A stretch of 64,000 bases of DNA from Paenibacillus selenitireducens (lineage in GTDB: Bacteria > Bacillota > Bacilli > Paenibacillales > Paenibacillaceae): contig NZ_MSZX01000011.1 in the NCBI RefSeq assembly GCF_002021565.1, positions 62,027 through 126,026 on the forward strand, in the 5' to 3' direction. A program made the position numbers and the translations under genes. Numbering within the stretch: position 1 is the first letter of the stretch; every line of letters starts with the position of its first letter. Shown piece after piece: positions 27,276 to 36,495 of this stretch. The notes below the pieces were generated by a model. The model worked only from the letters and a program-made list of their open reading frames with translations. It was not told the DNA's origin and did not search any database.

Positions 27276-28121
27276 ATGCGAACAAAACACAGCTTTGGGT
27301 ACCAATTACGTCATTCTATCATCCCTTATGCTTTGCTGGGCGCAGGCGGGTTAGTGTTTCTGTTTCCATTTTTTTGGCTGGTACTCACTTCGCTAAAAAC
27401 GCCAGAGGATATCTTCCGACTTCCGATTGTATTTTTCCCGGAGAAGTTCCAATGGAGTAACTACACGACGGCTTTGAAAGCCATTCCGTTTTTTCATTAT
27501 GTAGGCAATACACTGTTATTGTGCGCAATTAACATTGTCGGACAGTTGTTCTCAGCACCGCTTGTCGCTTATTCATTGGCCAAGATCCAATGGAGGGGGC
27601 GCAATCTTGTATTCGCCATTATTGTAGGCACGATGATTCTTCCGCCGCAGGTCATGATGATTCCGACTTATATCCTATTCAGCAAGTTGGGGTGGATCAA
27701 TACGTATTTGCCGCTTACGATCGGATCGTTCTTCGGAGCACCGTTCTTTATTTTCTTGCTTCGCCAGTTTTATATGGGGATCCCGAAGGAATTATCGGAA
27801 GCGTCCAAAATTGACGGCGCCTCGGAATTCCGTATTTATTGGCAGATGATGCTGCCTCAGTTGGTGCCGATCTTGGCGACTATCGTGTTGTTTACGTTTG
27901 TAGGCACGTGGACAGATTTCCTCGGCCCGTTATTGTATTTGAACGATAGTAATAAATGGACACTTATGCTGGGATTGCAAGGGTTCTTACAGGAACACGG
28001 CGCCCAGTGGGAGCTGCTGATGGCGGCCGCTGCATTGTCGACGATTCCGATGCTGATCCTGTTCTTCTTCGGGCAAAAATATTTCATGCGTGCCGGTTCT
28101 ACAATGACGGGATTCAAATGA
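27276..28121 (+). CDS. Sugar ABC importer permease (MalG-like)
   Basis: A 281-residue CUT1 permease with six helices and the EAA loop ELSEASKIDGASEFRIYWQM. It begins one base after the preceding stop, behind GGGGGGAG. It ends in MTGFK, like other MalG-type proteins. Confidence 0.9.
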   Translation: MRTKHSFGYQLRHSIIPYALLGAGGLVFLFPFFWLVLTSLKTPEDIFRLPIVFFPEKFQWSNYTTALKAIPFFHYVGNTLLLCAINIVGQLFSAPLVAYSLAKIQWRGRNLVFAIIVGTMILPPQVMMIPTYILFSKLGWINTYLPLTIGSFFGAPFFIFLLRQFYMGIPKELSEASKIDGASEFRIYWQMMLPQLVPILATIVLFTFVGTWTDFLGPLLYLNDSNKWTLMLGLQGFLQEHGAQWELLMAAAALSTIPMLILFFFGQKYFMRAGSTMTGFK

Positions 28122-28152
28122 ACCCGGTGTGATCAGGGAGGAGTTTTACAAC

Positions 28153-29175
28153 ATGGAACATGTGCAGATTATCGGGGAGCGTTTATCCAATATGCCTTGG
28201 CAGGACAAACCGGAACCAAATGCTGGCCCGGTGTGGAGGCACGCACAAAATCCGATTATTGATCGAAATCCGGTCAAAGGAATTGCTAGAATTTTCAATA
28301 GTGCGGTTGCACCTTATGAGGGACGATTTGTCGGGGTGTTCCGCGCAGAAACGATTAACGGGCGCCCACACCTGCACCTTGGATGGAGTGACGATGCATT
28401 AACATGGTCGATTGAGGAGCAGCGTATTGATTTTACTGATGAGGAAGGAAATCCGTGTCATCCGCGTTATGCTTATGACCCTCGGCTTGTGAAGGTCGAG
28501 GATACATTTTATATGATTTGGTGCACGGATTTCTATGGGGCTGCGATCGGTGTTGCAAAAACGGAAGATTTTAAAACTTTTATTCGTCTGGAAAATCCGT
28601 TTCTTCCGTTTAACCGTAATGGTGTGTTGTTTCCTAGAAAAATAAACGGCAATTTCGTGATGTTATCACGCCCGAGCGATAGCGGCCATACACCGTTCGG
28701 TGATGTGTTCTTAAGCGAAAGTCCTGACTTTGTGCATTGGGGCAAACATCGGCATGTGATGAGCAAAGGCGGGCAGGGATGGTGGCAAACCGTCAAAATT
28801 GGCGGCGGTCCCGCACCCATTGAAACGACGGAAGGCTGGCTGATGTTCTATCATGGGGTAACGGGCACCTGCAACGGTTTTGTATATTCAATGGGAGCGG
28901 TTATTTTAGATCATGACGAGCCTTCACGCGTGAAATATCGTTCCGCGAATTTCATACTGACGCCGGAAACCTGGTATGAAGAGCGGGGCTTTGTGAACAA
29001 TGTTATATTCCCGTGTGCAACGCTGCACGATGCTGATACAGGCCGAATCGCGATCTACTATGGCGCTGCAGATACCTATGTAGGTGTAGCTTACACAACA
29101 GTAAAGGAAATTGTGAATTATGTGATAGAGACACATGAGGACGTGTCGGACGATCAGGAGATTGGGAAAATCTAA
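28153..29175 (+). CDS. GH130-type mannoside phosphorylase/hydrolase
   Basis: A 340-residue five-bladed beta-propeller protein of the GH130/GH43-like superfamily. Features that fit GH130 are IFNSAVAPYEGRFVGVFRAE, YDPRLVKVEDTFYM, the SRPSDSGHTPFGD segment and GGGPAPIETTEGWLMFYHGV. Many GH130 enzymes cleave beta-mannosyl linkages by phosphorolysis, giving mannose 1-phosphate. Phosphorolysis rather than hydrolysis is inferred. The start at 28153 follows GGGAGG; the frame opens earlier at 28129. It is the last gene of the LacI-controlled operon. Confidence 0.85.
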   Translation: MEHVQIIGERLSNMPWQDKPEPNAGPVWRHAQNPIIDRNPVKGIARIFNSAVAPYEGRFVGVFRAETINGRPHLHLGWSDDALTWSIEEQRIDFTDEEGNPCHPRYAYDPRLVKVEDTFYMIWCTDFYGAAIGVAKTEDFKTFIRLENPFLPFNRNGVLFPRKINGNFVMLSRPSDSGHTPFGDVFLSESPDFVHWGKHRHVMSKGGQGWWQTVKIGGGPAPIETTEGWLMFYHGVTGTCNGFVYSMGAVILDHDEPSRVKYRSANFILTPETWYEERGFVNNVIFPCATLHDADTGRIAIYYGAADTYVGVAYTTVKEIVNYVIETHEDVSDDQEIGKI

Positions 29176-29212
29176 ATTGGGCTTGCGGATACAAGCATAT
29201 ACCTCGATGAGC

Positions 29213-29241
29213 AGAAGCGGTGAAATATACCGCTTCTTTTT
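29213..29241 (+). terminator. Terminator of the glycan operon
   Basis: AGAAGCGG at 29213 pairs with CCGCTTCT ending at 29237 around a 9-nt loop, followed by T4. Confidence 0.88.
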
Positions 29242-29342
29242 GTACGTCGATCTGTGGTATCATTATATGTTACGACATATTGCGGGAATTTGTGGAGACT
29301 CGTACCTATGAAATAGATGTGTTTCACATAAAGGAGATTATA

Positions 29343-30623
29343 ATGACATTTCATGATTTGAATATAATACCATCGGTTTTAAAAGCTTTAGACAAAGAGA
29401 ACTATACGACACCAACACCTATACAAGAGCAGTCGATTCCAGCTATATTAGCCGGCAGAGATTTACTTGGCTGCGCGCAGACAGGAACGGGGAAGACAGC
29501 TGCCTTTTCTCTACCTATGATTCAGTTGTTATTGGAGCAGCAACAGGGTAAATTAACTGCGGTACGCCGTATTCGCTCCCTGATTCTATCCCCAACAAGA
29601 GAGCTTGCGCTGCAGATTGCAGAGAACATCCAAGCCTATAGTCAATTTACGGATTTACGTTGTACCGCGATCGTGGGCGGCGTTTCGCAGAAGGTACAGG
29701 AGCGGGCGCTTCAACGCGGGGCAGATATTGTGATCGCAACGCCGGGCAGACTTATCGATTTAATCAATCAAAAATGTATCGATCTACAATACGTCAATAT
29801 CCTGGTATTGGATGAAGCGGATCGGATGCTAGATATGGGCTTCATTCATGACGTGAAGAGAATTATTGCAAAAATGCCTCGCAAGAGACAGACGCTCTTC
29901 TTCTCAGCAACGATGCCCCCAGAGATCTCTAAATTGGTTAAAACACTGCTCGTGAACCCCGTGAAGGTGGAAATTACGCCGGTATCTTCTACGGTAGACC
30001 GGATCCAACAATCGGTATATAGGGTTGATAAGGGTAACAAGCAGCATCTATTAAATCATCTATTACAAGATAAATCTATCGTTACGGCACTCGTATTTAC
30101 GCGGACGAAGCATGGTGCAGACCGTGTGGTTCGTGAACTGACCAAAGTGAAAATTACGGCGCAAGCCATTCATGGCAACAAGTCTCAGAATGCGCGCCAG
30201 CTCGCCTTGCGTAATTTCAAGAGCGGGGTTACGAGAGTCTTAGTAGCCACGGATATTGCGGCAAGAGGCATTGATATCGAGGAGCTCTCGCATGTCATTA
30301 ACTTCAACCTTCCGAATATTCCAGAAACCTATGTTCATCGCATAGGACGTACGGGGAGAGCTGGACAGAGCGGGATCGCTATCTCGTTTTGCGATGGTGA
30401 AGAGCTTCCTTATCTCAAGGATATCGAGAAATTGATCGGGAAGAAGGTTCCTGAAGTCAAAGACCAGGCCTATAAGATGATGGAACCGACTGCAACGGTA
30501 AAAGTAGAAGTACCTTCGAGACCAGCAGCTTTCAAACCTGCGAAACCCAAGGCGAACCCAAAGCGTAAGCCCAAATCCGAGTGGTTTACCAAAAAGAAGG
30601 AAAACAAGCAGATCAGAGGTTAG
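29343..30623 (+). CDS. DEAD-box ATP-dependent RNA helicase
   Basis: A 426-residue RhlE/CshA-type helicase that unwinds RNA duplexes in ribosome assembly or cold adaptation. All motifs are present: Q motif (TTPTPIQEQSIP), motif I AQTGTGKT, PTRELA, DEAD (LVLDEADRMLD), SAT, and motif VI HRIGRTGRAG. The C-terminal ~45 residues are Pro/Lys-rich and basic (KPAKPKANPKRKPKSE), a likely RNA-binding tail. ATG 29343 follows AAAGGAG; the long upstream extension to 29220 overlaps the previous terminator and is not coding. It is a single-gene unit. Confidence 0.93.
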   Translation: MTFHDLNIIPSVLKALDKENYTTPTPIQEQSIPAILAGRDLLGCAQTGTGKTAAFSLPMIQLLLEQQQGKLTAVRRIRSLILSPTRELALQIAENIQAYSQFTDLRCTAIVGGVSQKVQERALQRGADIVIATPGRLIDLINQKCIDLQYVNILVLDEADRMLDMGFIHDVKRIIAKMPRKRQTLFFSATMPPEISKLVKTLLVNPVKVEITPVSSTVDRIQQSVYRVDKGNKQHLLNHLLQDKSIVTALVFTRTKHGADRVVRELTKVKITAQAIHGNKSQNARQLALRNFKSGVTRVLVATDIAARGIDIEELSHVINFNLPNIPETYVHRIGRTGRAGQSGIAISFCDGEELPYLKDIEKLIGKKVPEVKDQAYKMMEPTATVKVEVPSRPAAFKPAKPKANPKRKPKSEWFTKKKENKQIRG

Positions 30624-30647
30624 AATCTGAAGGATAGAATAGGCATC

Positions 30648-30700
30648 AGGGGTTATACTTCAAGCGGCAGATAAGCTGCAAGGAGCATAACTCCTTTTTC
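30648..30700 (+). terminator. Terminator of the helicase gene
   Basis: AGGGGTTAT pairs with ATAACTCCT (one G-U), with a smaller hairpin (GCGGCAG...CTGC) in the loop, followed by T5. Confidence 0.7.
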
Positions 30701-30726
30701 TATCTGCGTAACTTGACATACAGTTG

Positions 30727-30758
30727 TCTACTTTGAACGTGTATACTACGAAAGTAGA
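30727..30758 (+). promoter_or_regulatory. Inverted repeat in the promoter of the AlkC-like gene
   Basis: TCTACTTT (30727-30734) and AAAGTAGA (30751-30758) are perfect arms with a 16-bp spacer that contains the possible -10 box TATACT (30742-30747). A TTGACA stands at 30714. The regulator is unknown. Confidence 0.45.
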
Positions 30759-30801
30759 TCATTCTGTAAAATAAGGCTTAAAGAAAAGGAGGATGCTGAC
30801 G

Positions 30802-31911
30802 ATGGCAGAACCTTTAAAGGATATATATAGCGAGGCGTTCCTGCGCGAATTCGGGGACAAGGTGCATGTTGTGTATGATGCATTCGATCGGGAGGGATTC
30901 CTCGCCGCCGTTATGGATGAATCATGGGAGGGGCTTGCATTAAAAGCTCGGATGCGCAGAATCAGTGACATGCTCGGGAGATATTTACCGGCGCGTTATG
31001 AAGACGCATTGGATATCCTATTTGTTTTATCTGAATCGTGCACGGGCTTTCCGTATTTGTTCTTCCCTGATTTCGTAGAGGTGTATGGACAAGCTGACGA
31101 ACATTGGGACCTCTCCATGCAAGCATTGGAGGCGTTCACGCGAGGATCATCATCGGAATTTGCGATCCGGCCGTTCCTGCTGCGTGACCCAGAGCGTGCG
31201 ATGCGGCAGATGACGATTTGGTCAAAACATCCGAATGAGCATGTAAGGCGGCTTGCCAGCGAGGGTTGTCGACCGAGATTGCCATGGGGTGTTGCGCTAG
31301 CGATGTTCAAGCGTGACCCAGCTCCGGTGCTCCCCGTTTTGGAACAATTAAAGGAAGATCCATCCCTATATGTGCGCAAGAGCGTGGCTAATAACCTGAA
31401 TGATATCGCGAAGGATCACCCGTCCATCGTGCTGGAGACGGCTCGACGCTGGAAGGGGGTGCATCCGGATACAGACTGGATCATACGGCATGGGTGCAGA
31501 ACCTTGGTGCGCAAGGCGGACCCTGAAATTATGGGCATTTTCGGTTATGCCGAAGATGCGACCTCGTTAGTCACTTCCGCGATAATGGCGGCTGAGCCGT
31601 CTGCACTGACGATCGGCGAGACCTGCGAGCTGCAATATGCGCTCAGCGTTCGTGAAGGAGAGCCGGTCCGAATTCGGATCGAATACGGCATTTATTTCGT
31701 GAAGGCGAAAGGGCAAACGTCTCGCAAATTGTTCCTTTTGTCAGATAAGACCGTATCCGGGGGCACGCGCCTGACTGGGAAACGAACGCATCGCTGGGCA
31801 GACCTGACCACGCGCCGTCATTACCCAGGCGATCATCGCATTGTCCTCGTGGTGAATGGATGCGAAGTGGCGGATACCTTATTAAAGTTAGAAGCCCCAG
31901 AGGTAGACTGA
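30802..31911 (+). CDS. AlkC-like DNA alkylation repair glycosylase
   Basis: A 369-residue protein built mostly of HEAT-like repeats, as in the AlkC/AlkD DNA glycosylases that remove N3- and N7-alkylated purines. Diagnostic stretches are KHPNEHVRRLASEGCRPRLP, SLYVRKSVANNLNDIAKDHP and DWIIRHGCRTLVRKADPE. The last ~90 residues (TIGETCELQYALSVREGEPV onward) look like a beta-sandwich, matching the C-terminal Ig-like domain known in some AlkC proteins. ATG 30802 follows AAAGGAGG with 9-nt spacing. It is a single-gene unit. Confidence 0.85.
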   Translation: MAEPLKDIYSEAFLREFGDKVHVVYDAFDREGFLAAVMDESWEGLALKARMRRISDMLGRYLPARYEDALDILFVLSESCTGFPYLFFPDFVEVYGQADEHWDLSMQALEAFTRGSSSEFAIRPFLLRDPERAMRQMTIWSKHPNEHVRRLASEGCRPRLPWGVALAMFKRDPAPVLPVLEQLKEDPSLYVRKSVANNLNDIAKDHPSIVLETARRWKGVHPDTDWIIRHGCRTLVRKADPEIMGIFGYAEDATSLVTSAIMAAEPSALTIGETCELQYALSVREGEPVRIRIEYGIYFVKAKGQTSRKLFLLSDKTVSGGTRLTGKRTHRWADLTTRRHYPGDHRIVLVVNGCEVADTLLKLEAPEVD

Positions 31912-32392
31912 ATAGTAACAAAGCTGCTTAAAAACTCCCTCGAATAAAATAAGAAATCTCGCAGATTTTGAAGTGCATAACCTACGTTTAGATCTGCGAG
32001 ATTCCTCTCTATGAATCAGAATGACCAAATTCCTCTTCGTATATTTAGCTCATCTAACACCTAACTCGTGATGGAAAACTCCGGAAAATTATAGTATCCA
32101 ACGATCCTCTCGCAAATCATCTTTTTTTATCCCTCGATTGTGGAAATGTCTCCCTTCCCATATATCTCAGCCCATTACATGATGGGATTAGCACAAGTTT
32201 TTACATAAATTTAACATTTAGAATGAGGAGGTGCGGGGGGATCGATTCATAAGGAAGAGAAGAAATGTTGAACGAACCACGATGTATAACTTCCAACACC
32301 GTCTTACGAAAACTTCACCGAGCATGATGCAACATGATTCCGAAGCAACTCTATTTTCTCATCGAAATCTAGTTCTCATAGGAGTGATCTTA
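31912..32392. other. Gene-free interval before the chitinase
   Basis: Besides the 12-bp inverted repeat it holds AT-rich DNA. The chitinase frame is open back to 32231 but has no signal peptide or good ribosome binding site there. I see no other gene. Confidence 0.6.
31955..32003. terminator. 12-bp inverted repeat after the AlkC-like gene, possible terminator
   Basis: AATCTCGCAGAT (31955-31966) pairs perfectly with ATCTGCGAGATT (31992-32003) across a 25-nt loop. The following bases are only partly T-rich, so termination is likely but weak. Confidence 0.55.
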
Positions 32393-35300
32393 TTGCGAAA
32401 AGCTGTTCGAAAGAAATCGTCTCATATCATGACTTTATTGTTAAGTTTTGCATTAGTGTTTGGTACGTTATTCTCGCCTACGACATATGCAGCCGATAAC
32501 ACAGGCGCCGAAATTTCGAGTGAAACGAATACAGCTGAGAATACGATAACACCGCAACCAACAGATCCTAGTAGTTCCGTAATTTCTTCGACATATGGAG
32601 ACCCCTTAGCTCCGCAAAACTTAAGAGTTCTACAAGACTCCATAACCAATACTAGCGCAACCATCCAGTGGGATAAAGATCCTGTTAAGAACGATATTGA
32701 AGTATGGCTCGCCGAGGATGACAAGTATTTCACTTGGGGCAATAGCGGCAGTCGGACCCTTGACAATTTAAAACCTGAAACCACGTATAAGCTGTATATT
32801 ACATGGCTAGTTAGACCAGTTAACCTTGAGCACAAGAGTAATGTCATTGAATTCACCACACTTGGGGGAGAAGTCGTGGATCCTTTTATCAATCCTCCTC
32901 AAAACTTGCGAATCGAGAATGTAACGCATAATGTTGCTACGCTGGTGTGGGATTTCATTCCGAATAAACCAAATGATATGCAAGTGTATAACGCAGATAC
33001 GGGAGCTTGGCTAGCATGGGGGAATTCAACTACGCGCAAGATTACCGGTCTTCAGCCCGAGACCAAGTATCGAATTTTTATTGTCTGGGAGAAAGATAAG
33101 CAGAATACAGGAAAAGATATTCCAGAAGATCGACGAAGTAACGTCCTGGAATTTACAACCACGAAAAATATGGAAATCTACGAAGAGGCACCATTAAGCC
33201 CGCCTAGTTATTTGAAAATAAAGGATGTTACTGAGGATTCCGTGACGTTAAGCTGGGGAGGGTCGGCTGGAGCAAACGGCTATGACCTTTATGCAAACAA
33301 TCAATGGATAACAGGGATTTGGGATGGAACCAACCAGGTTACTTATCCGATCCCAGCAGGAACCGTAACTGGTGCGGTGTATTCCTTCATGGTGGGAGCG
33401 CAGTATGCTGCACCAGGAGAAGCTGCGAAGGTATCAGCAAAAAGCAACAAAGTAACGATGAAATGGGGAGAATTAGCAGCACCAACAGACCTGCAGGCCG
33501 TTACGGCAACGAGAACAAGCGTTGCATTGGGGTGGGGACCTACACCTGGGGCCACGAGCTATGAAATATACCAGGACGGTCAACGCATAGGGTCCAGCGA
33601 TTCCAATCGATATTTGGTCGACGGACTGACAGAGGGGCGATCCTATTCTTTCAAAGTTGTAGCTCAAAACAGCTTGTGGACATCACCTGAAAGTGTAGAA
33701 GCGAAGATCGTACCCGGAAGCAATTATAATATTGTTACGTACTATACTTCCTGGTCCTTAAGCGAGGAGGGCCGAAACTATAAGCCAACGGATATTGATG
33801 TCAACCAAGTAACCCATATTAATTATGCATTTACTGATTTATGTTGGCAAAAGATAGGCACTAACGGTAAGGATTGCAAGAACGTCGACCTGCCATTACA
33901 AAACAAGTATGTTTTTGATGGAGAAATGATTATTGGCGACCCTGATTTTGATCTGAAGAACTTACAATCCTTTGCAGAGATTAAGCAAAGCCATCCAAAA
34001 CTGAAAGTATTAGTTTCAGTAGGCGGTTGGTCGTGGTCTAGGAATTTCTCCAATATGGCTGCTGACGAAGTAACCCGCCATGCCTTTGCGAACTCGGTTG
34101 TTAAGTTCCTCCGACAATATCAGTTGGATGGTATCGACATTGACTGGGAATATCCGGTTGAAGGCGGGGAAGAGTCGAACTCAAGAGGACCGCAAGATAA
34201 AGAGAACTTTACGCTGTTAATGCAAACTGTTCGTGAAGCGCTAGACGCAGCAGGATCTGAAGACGGCAAATATTATCTCCAGACAATAGCAGCTGCGCAG
34301 GGCGATAACTTTGTTGTGAATGCTGACTTAGCCAATTCTTCGAAATATTTAGATTTTATTAATATGATGACGTATGATTACAGCGGAAGCTGGGAGAAAC
34401 TCGCCCATCATAACGCACCGTTATATTTTGATAAGAATCATCCAAAAGCAGCGACAACAGCCCCACGTAACAATGTTGAAGGTGCAGCGCAAAGCTTCGT
34501 CAAAGGTGGCGTACCGAACTATAAAGTTGTCGTTGGTGTTCCTTTCTACGGCAAAGGTTGGGCAGGATGTCCTGCGACCGGGAACGGACAATACCAAGAA
34601 TGCAGCGGAGGCACGGCCTTTGGAACATGGGAGAGTGGCATTTTTGACTTCCAAGATCTTGAGAATAATTATATTAACAAAAACGGCTATATTCGTTACT
34701 GGAATGAAGCTTCCAAAGTAGCTTACGTGTATAACCCGGATACGAAGGTATTTATTACTTACAATGATAAAGAAACAATGGCTTATACCGCTGCTATGCT
34801 GAAATCTTTGGATCTCGCAGGCGTGATGAGCTGGGAAGTTCACGGGGATAAGAACAAAACATTATCCACCCAACTTCTAAAAGACTTGCCGATCGATGGC
34901 ACAGTCAATGCATCTGCAATCAAAGCTCCGCAAAATCTCGCAACCACGTCAACCGGCGTGAACACCATTCAATTGAAATGGGACGCATCGGCTGGGGCAA
35001 CGGGGTATGAAGTGTATGTGAATAAGCAATGGGTAGCTAATACGACAGACACGCAATACAAATTAACTTCACTCAACGCGAACACGAACTATGCGATTCA
35101 TGTGATTGCCGTGGTGAAATCCAGCGAGGGAGTGCAAGAAGTATCCGTAAACAGTCCTGTGCTGAACGTGAAAACGCAAGCTGACACGGTTACACCGACG
35201 AACCCGCCGACAACAACGTCGCCGTCACCTTCACCAGGAACACCAACACCGACACAACCTTCTACACCGAAGGATCAGCTAGAGACGCAAATCAAGAAAG

Positions 35301-36442
35301 ACGGAGACAAATTAACGGTTACTTTACCGAAGGATGCAGCGCTCAAGGCGATTAACCAATCTGCTTCTTCATCGTTCAAAATTAATATAACTGACGTAGC
35401 CAAACAGGTTGAAATCAGCCTGCCGAAAGAAGTCATTGAGGCCATCGCCAAAAAAGGAGAAAAGGCATCGCTAACCTTGATCGTGAACGGCGTTGAGCAT
35501 ATTATCCCTATTCATTCGATTCATGGGTCGACAGATGTGAAAATCTCAATCCAATCCCCGGCCCAAGACACCTTGGATAAAATATCGAAATTAGTGCAGG
35601 GCGCTAAGGTACGGGTCTCCGCCTTTGAAGTGAAAATCGAGATGCTACATGCGGATAAGACTACTAAACTCATTACGGACTTCGGTGCAAAGGGATTAAG
35701 CCGCAAATTTACGTTCAAAGCAAAGGACATCGATATCCAACGTGCAACCGGCGTAGTTTACCTCCCTGACACGAATGAGATACGCTCCGTCCCTACTGTC
35801 ATTACCGTGAATGGGGATGGAACGGTAACCGTCGAGTTGAAGCGGCAAGGCAACGGAATTTATGCCATCATCGAAACGAATGTGAATAATTTCAAGGACG
35901 TTACGGCGGGCTGGGCACAGAAAGATGTAGCTCAAGCGGTTGCCAAGTTGATTGCGTTCGGAGAGAAGGAAGACCAATTCGGCGCAAATACTTATATAAC
36001 GCGTGCTGAGGTGGCATCGGTTATCGTAAGAGCTCTTGGTATCCTACCGGATGGCTCATCCGCTGGATTCACAGATGTGGATGCGGGATCGAAGTATGAG
36101 AGAGAGATTGCGGCTGCGAAGAAGGCGGGGTTGATTCAAGGAATGACCCTATCGACGTTCGATCCAGACGCTCCGGTGACGCGTGAGCAACTTGCGGTGA
36201 TCTTAACCCATGCCTTGAAATCTGTCGGCATCGAGGGTGCTGCAAATACCGCATCGTTGGAACGGTATAACGATCAAGCGAACATTTCTGCGTATGCAAA
36301 ATCAGCACTGGCGACGCTAGTGGAGCTTAAAATTTTGCTCGGCGTTTCCGATACGCAGCTAAGTCCACAATCCCATGTCACAAAAGCGCAAGCAGCGGTT
36401 ACGATCATGAGAACGCTTCGGGCATCCGGATTATCGAATTAA
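32393..36442 (+). CDS. S-layer-anchored multidomain GH18 chitinase
   Basis: A secreted 1349-residue enzyme that degrades chitin at the cell surface. Approximate order: signal peptide (ending SPTTYAADN), four FN3-like domains (from about residues 73, 168, 270 and 363), GH18 barrel (445-815), a fifth FN3 (845-930), a Pro/Thr linker (936-960), a uncharacterised beta-rich region (960-1165), then three SLH repeats (1166-1349). The GH18 motif DGIDIDWEYP has the catalytic Glu586; SVGGWSWSRNF is also present. The first two FN3-like domains resemble each other closely (both ...WGNS..R...L.PET.Y). I chose TTG 32393 because it follows AGGAG by 8 nt and yields a proper signal peptide. Confidence 0.9.
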   Translation: MRKAVRKKSSHIMTLLLSFALVFGTLFSPTTYAADNTGAEISSETNTAENTITPQPTDPSSSVISSTYGDPLAPQNLRVLQDSITNTSATIQWDKDPVKNDIEVWLAEDDKYFTWGNSGSRTLDNLKPETTYKLYITWLVRPVNLEHKSNVIEFTTLGGEVVDPFINPPQNLRIENVTHNVATLVWDFIPNKPNDMQVYNADTGAWLAWGNSTTRKITGLQPETKYRIFIVWEKDKQNTGKDIPEDRRSNVLEFTTTKNMEIYEEAPLSPPSYLKIKDVTEDSVTLSWGGSAGANGYDLYANNQWITGIWDGTNQVTYPIPAGTVTGAVYSFMVGAQYAAPGEAAKVSAKSNKVTMKWGELAAPTDLQAVTATRTSVALGWGPTPGATSYEIYQDGQRIGSSDSNRYLVDGLTEGRSYSFKVVAQNSLWTSPESVEAKIVPGSNYNIVTYYTSWSLSEEGRNYKPTDIDVNQVTHINYAFTDLCWQKIGTNGKDCKNVDLPLQNKYVFDGEMIIGDPDFDLKNLQSFAEIKQSHPKLKVLVSVGGWSWSRNFSNMAADEVTRHAFANSVVKFLRQYQLDGIDIDWEYPVEGGEESNSRGPQDKENFTLLMQTVREALDAAGSEDGKYYLQTIAAAQGDNFVVNADLANSSKYLDFINMMTYDYSGSWEKLAHHNAPLYFDKNHPKAATTAPRNNVEGAAQSFVKGGVPNYKVVVGVPFYGKGWAGCPATGNGQYQECSGGTAFGTWESGIFDFQDLENNYINKNGYIRYWNEASKVAYVYNPDTKVFITYNDKETMAYTAAMLKSLDLAGVMSWEVHGDKNKTLSTQLLKDLPIDGTVNASAIKAPQNLATTSTGVNTIQLKWDASAGATGYEVYVNKQWVANTTDTQYKLTSLNANTNYAIHVIAVVKSSEGVQEVSVNSPVLNVKTQADTVTPTNPPTTTSPSPSPGTPTPTQPSTPKDQLETQIKKDGDKLTVTLPKDAALKAINQSASSSFKINITDVAKQVEISLPKEVIEAIAKKGEKASLTLIVNGVEHIIPIHSIHGSTDVKISIQSPAQDTLDKISKLVQGAKVRVSAFEVKIEMLHADKTTKLITDFGAKGLSRKFTFKAKDIDIQRATGVVYLPDTNEIRSVPTVITVNGDGTVTVELKRQGNGIYAIIETNVNNFKDVTAGWAQKDVAQAVAKLIAFGEKEDQFGANTYITRAEVASVIVRALGILPDGSSAGFTDVDAGSKYEREIAAAKKAGLIQGMTLSTFDPDAPVTREQLAVILTHALKSVGIEGAANTASLERYNDQANISAYAKSALATLVELKILLGVSDTQLSPQSHVTKAQAAVTIMRTLRASGLSN

Positions 36443-36447
36443 CTTGA

Positions 36448-36484
36448 AAAGGGCAGCCCCGGTTATCCGGGTGCTGCCCTTTGT
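36448..36484. terminator. Bidirectional terminator between chitinase and SDR genes
   Basis: AAAGGGCAGC pairs with GCTGCCCTTT (36448-36482) with an inner CCGG-ttat-CCGG hairpin. It sits between convergent genes and can serve both strands. Confidence 0.8.
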
Positions 36485-36495
36485 AATACATGATG

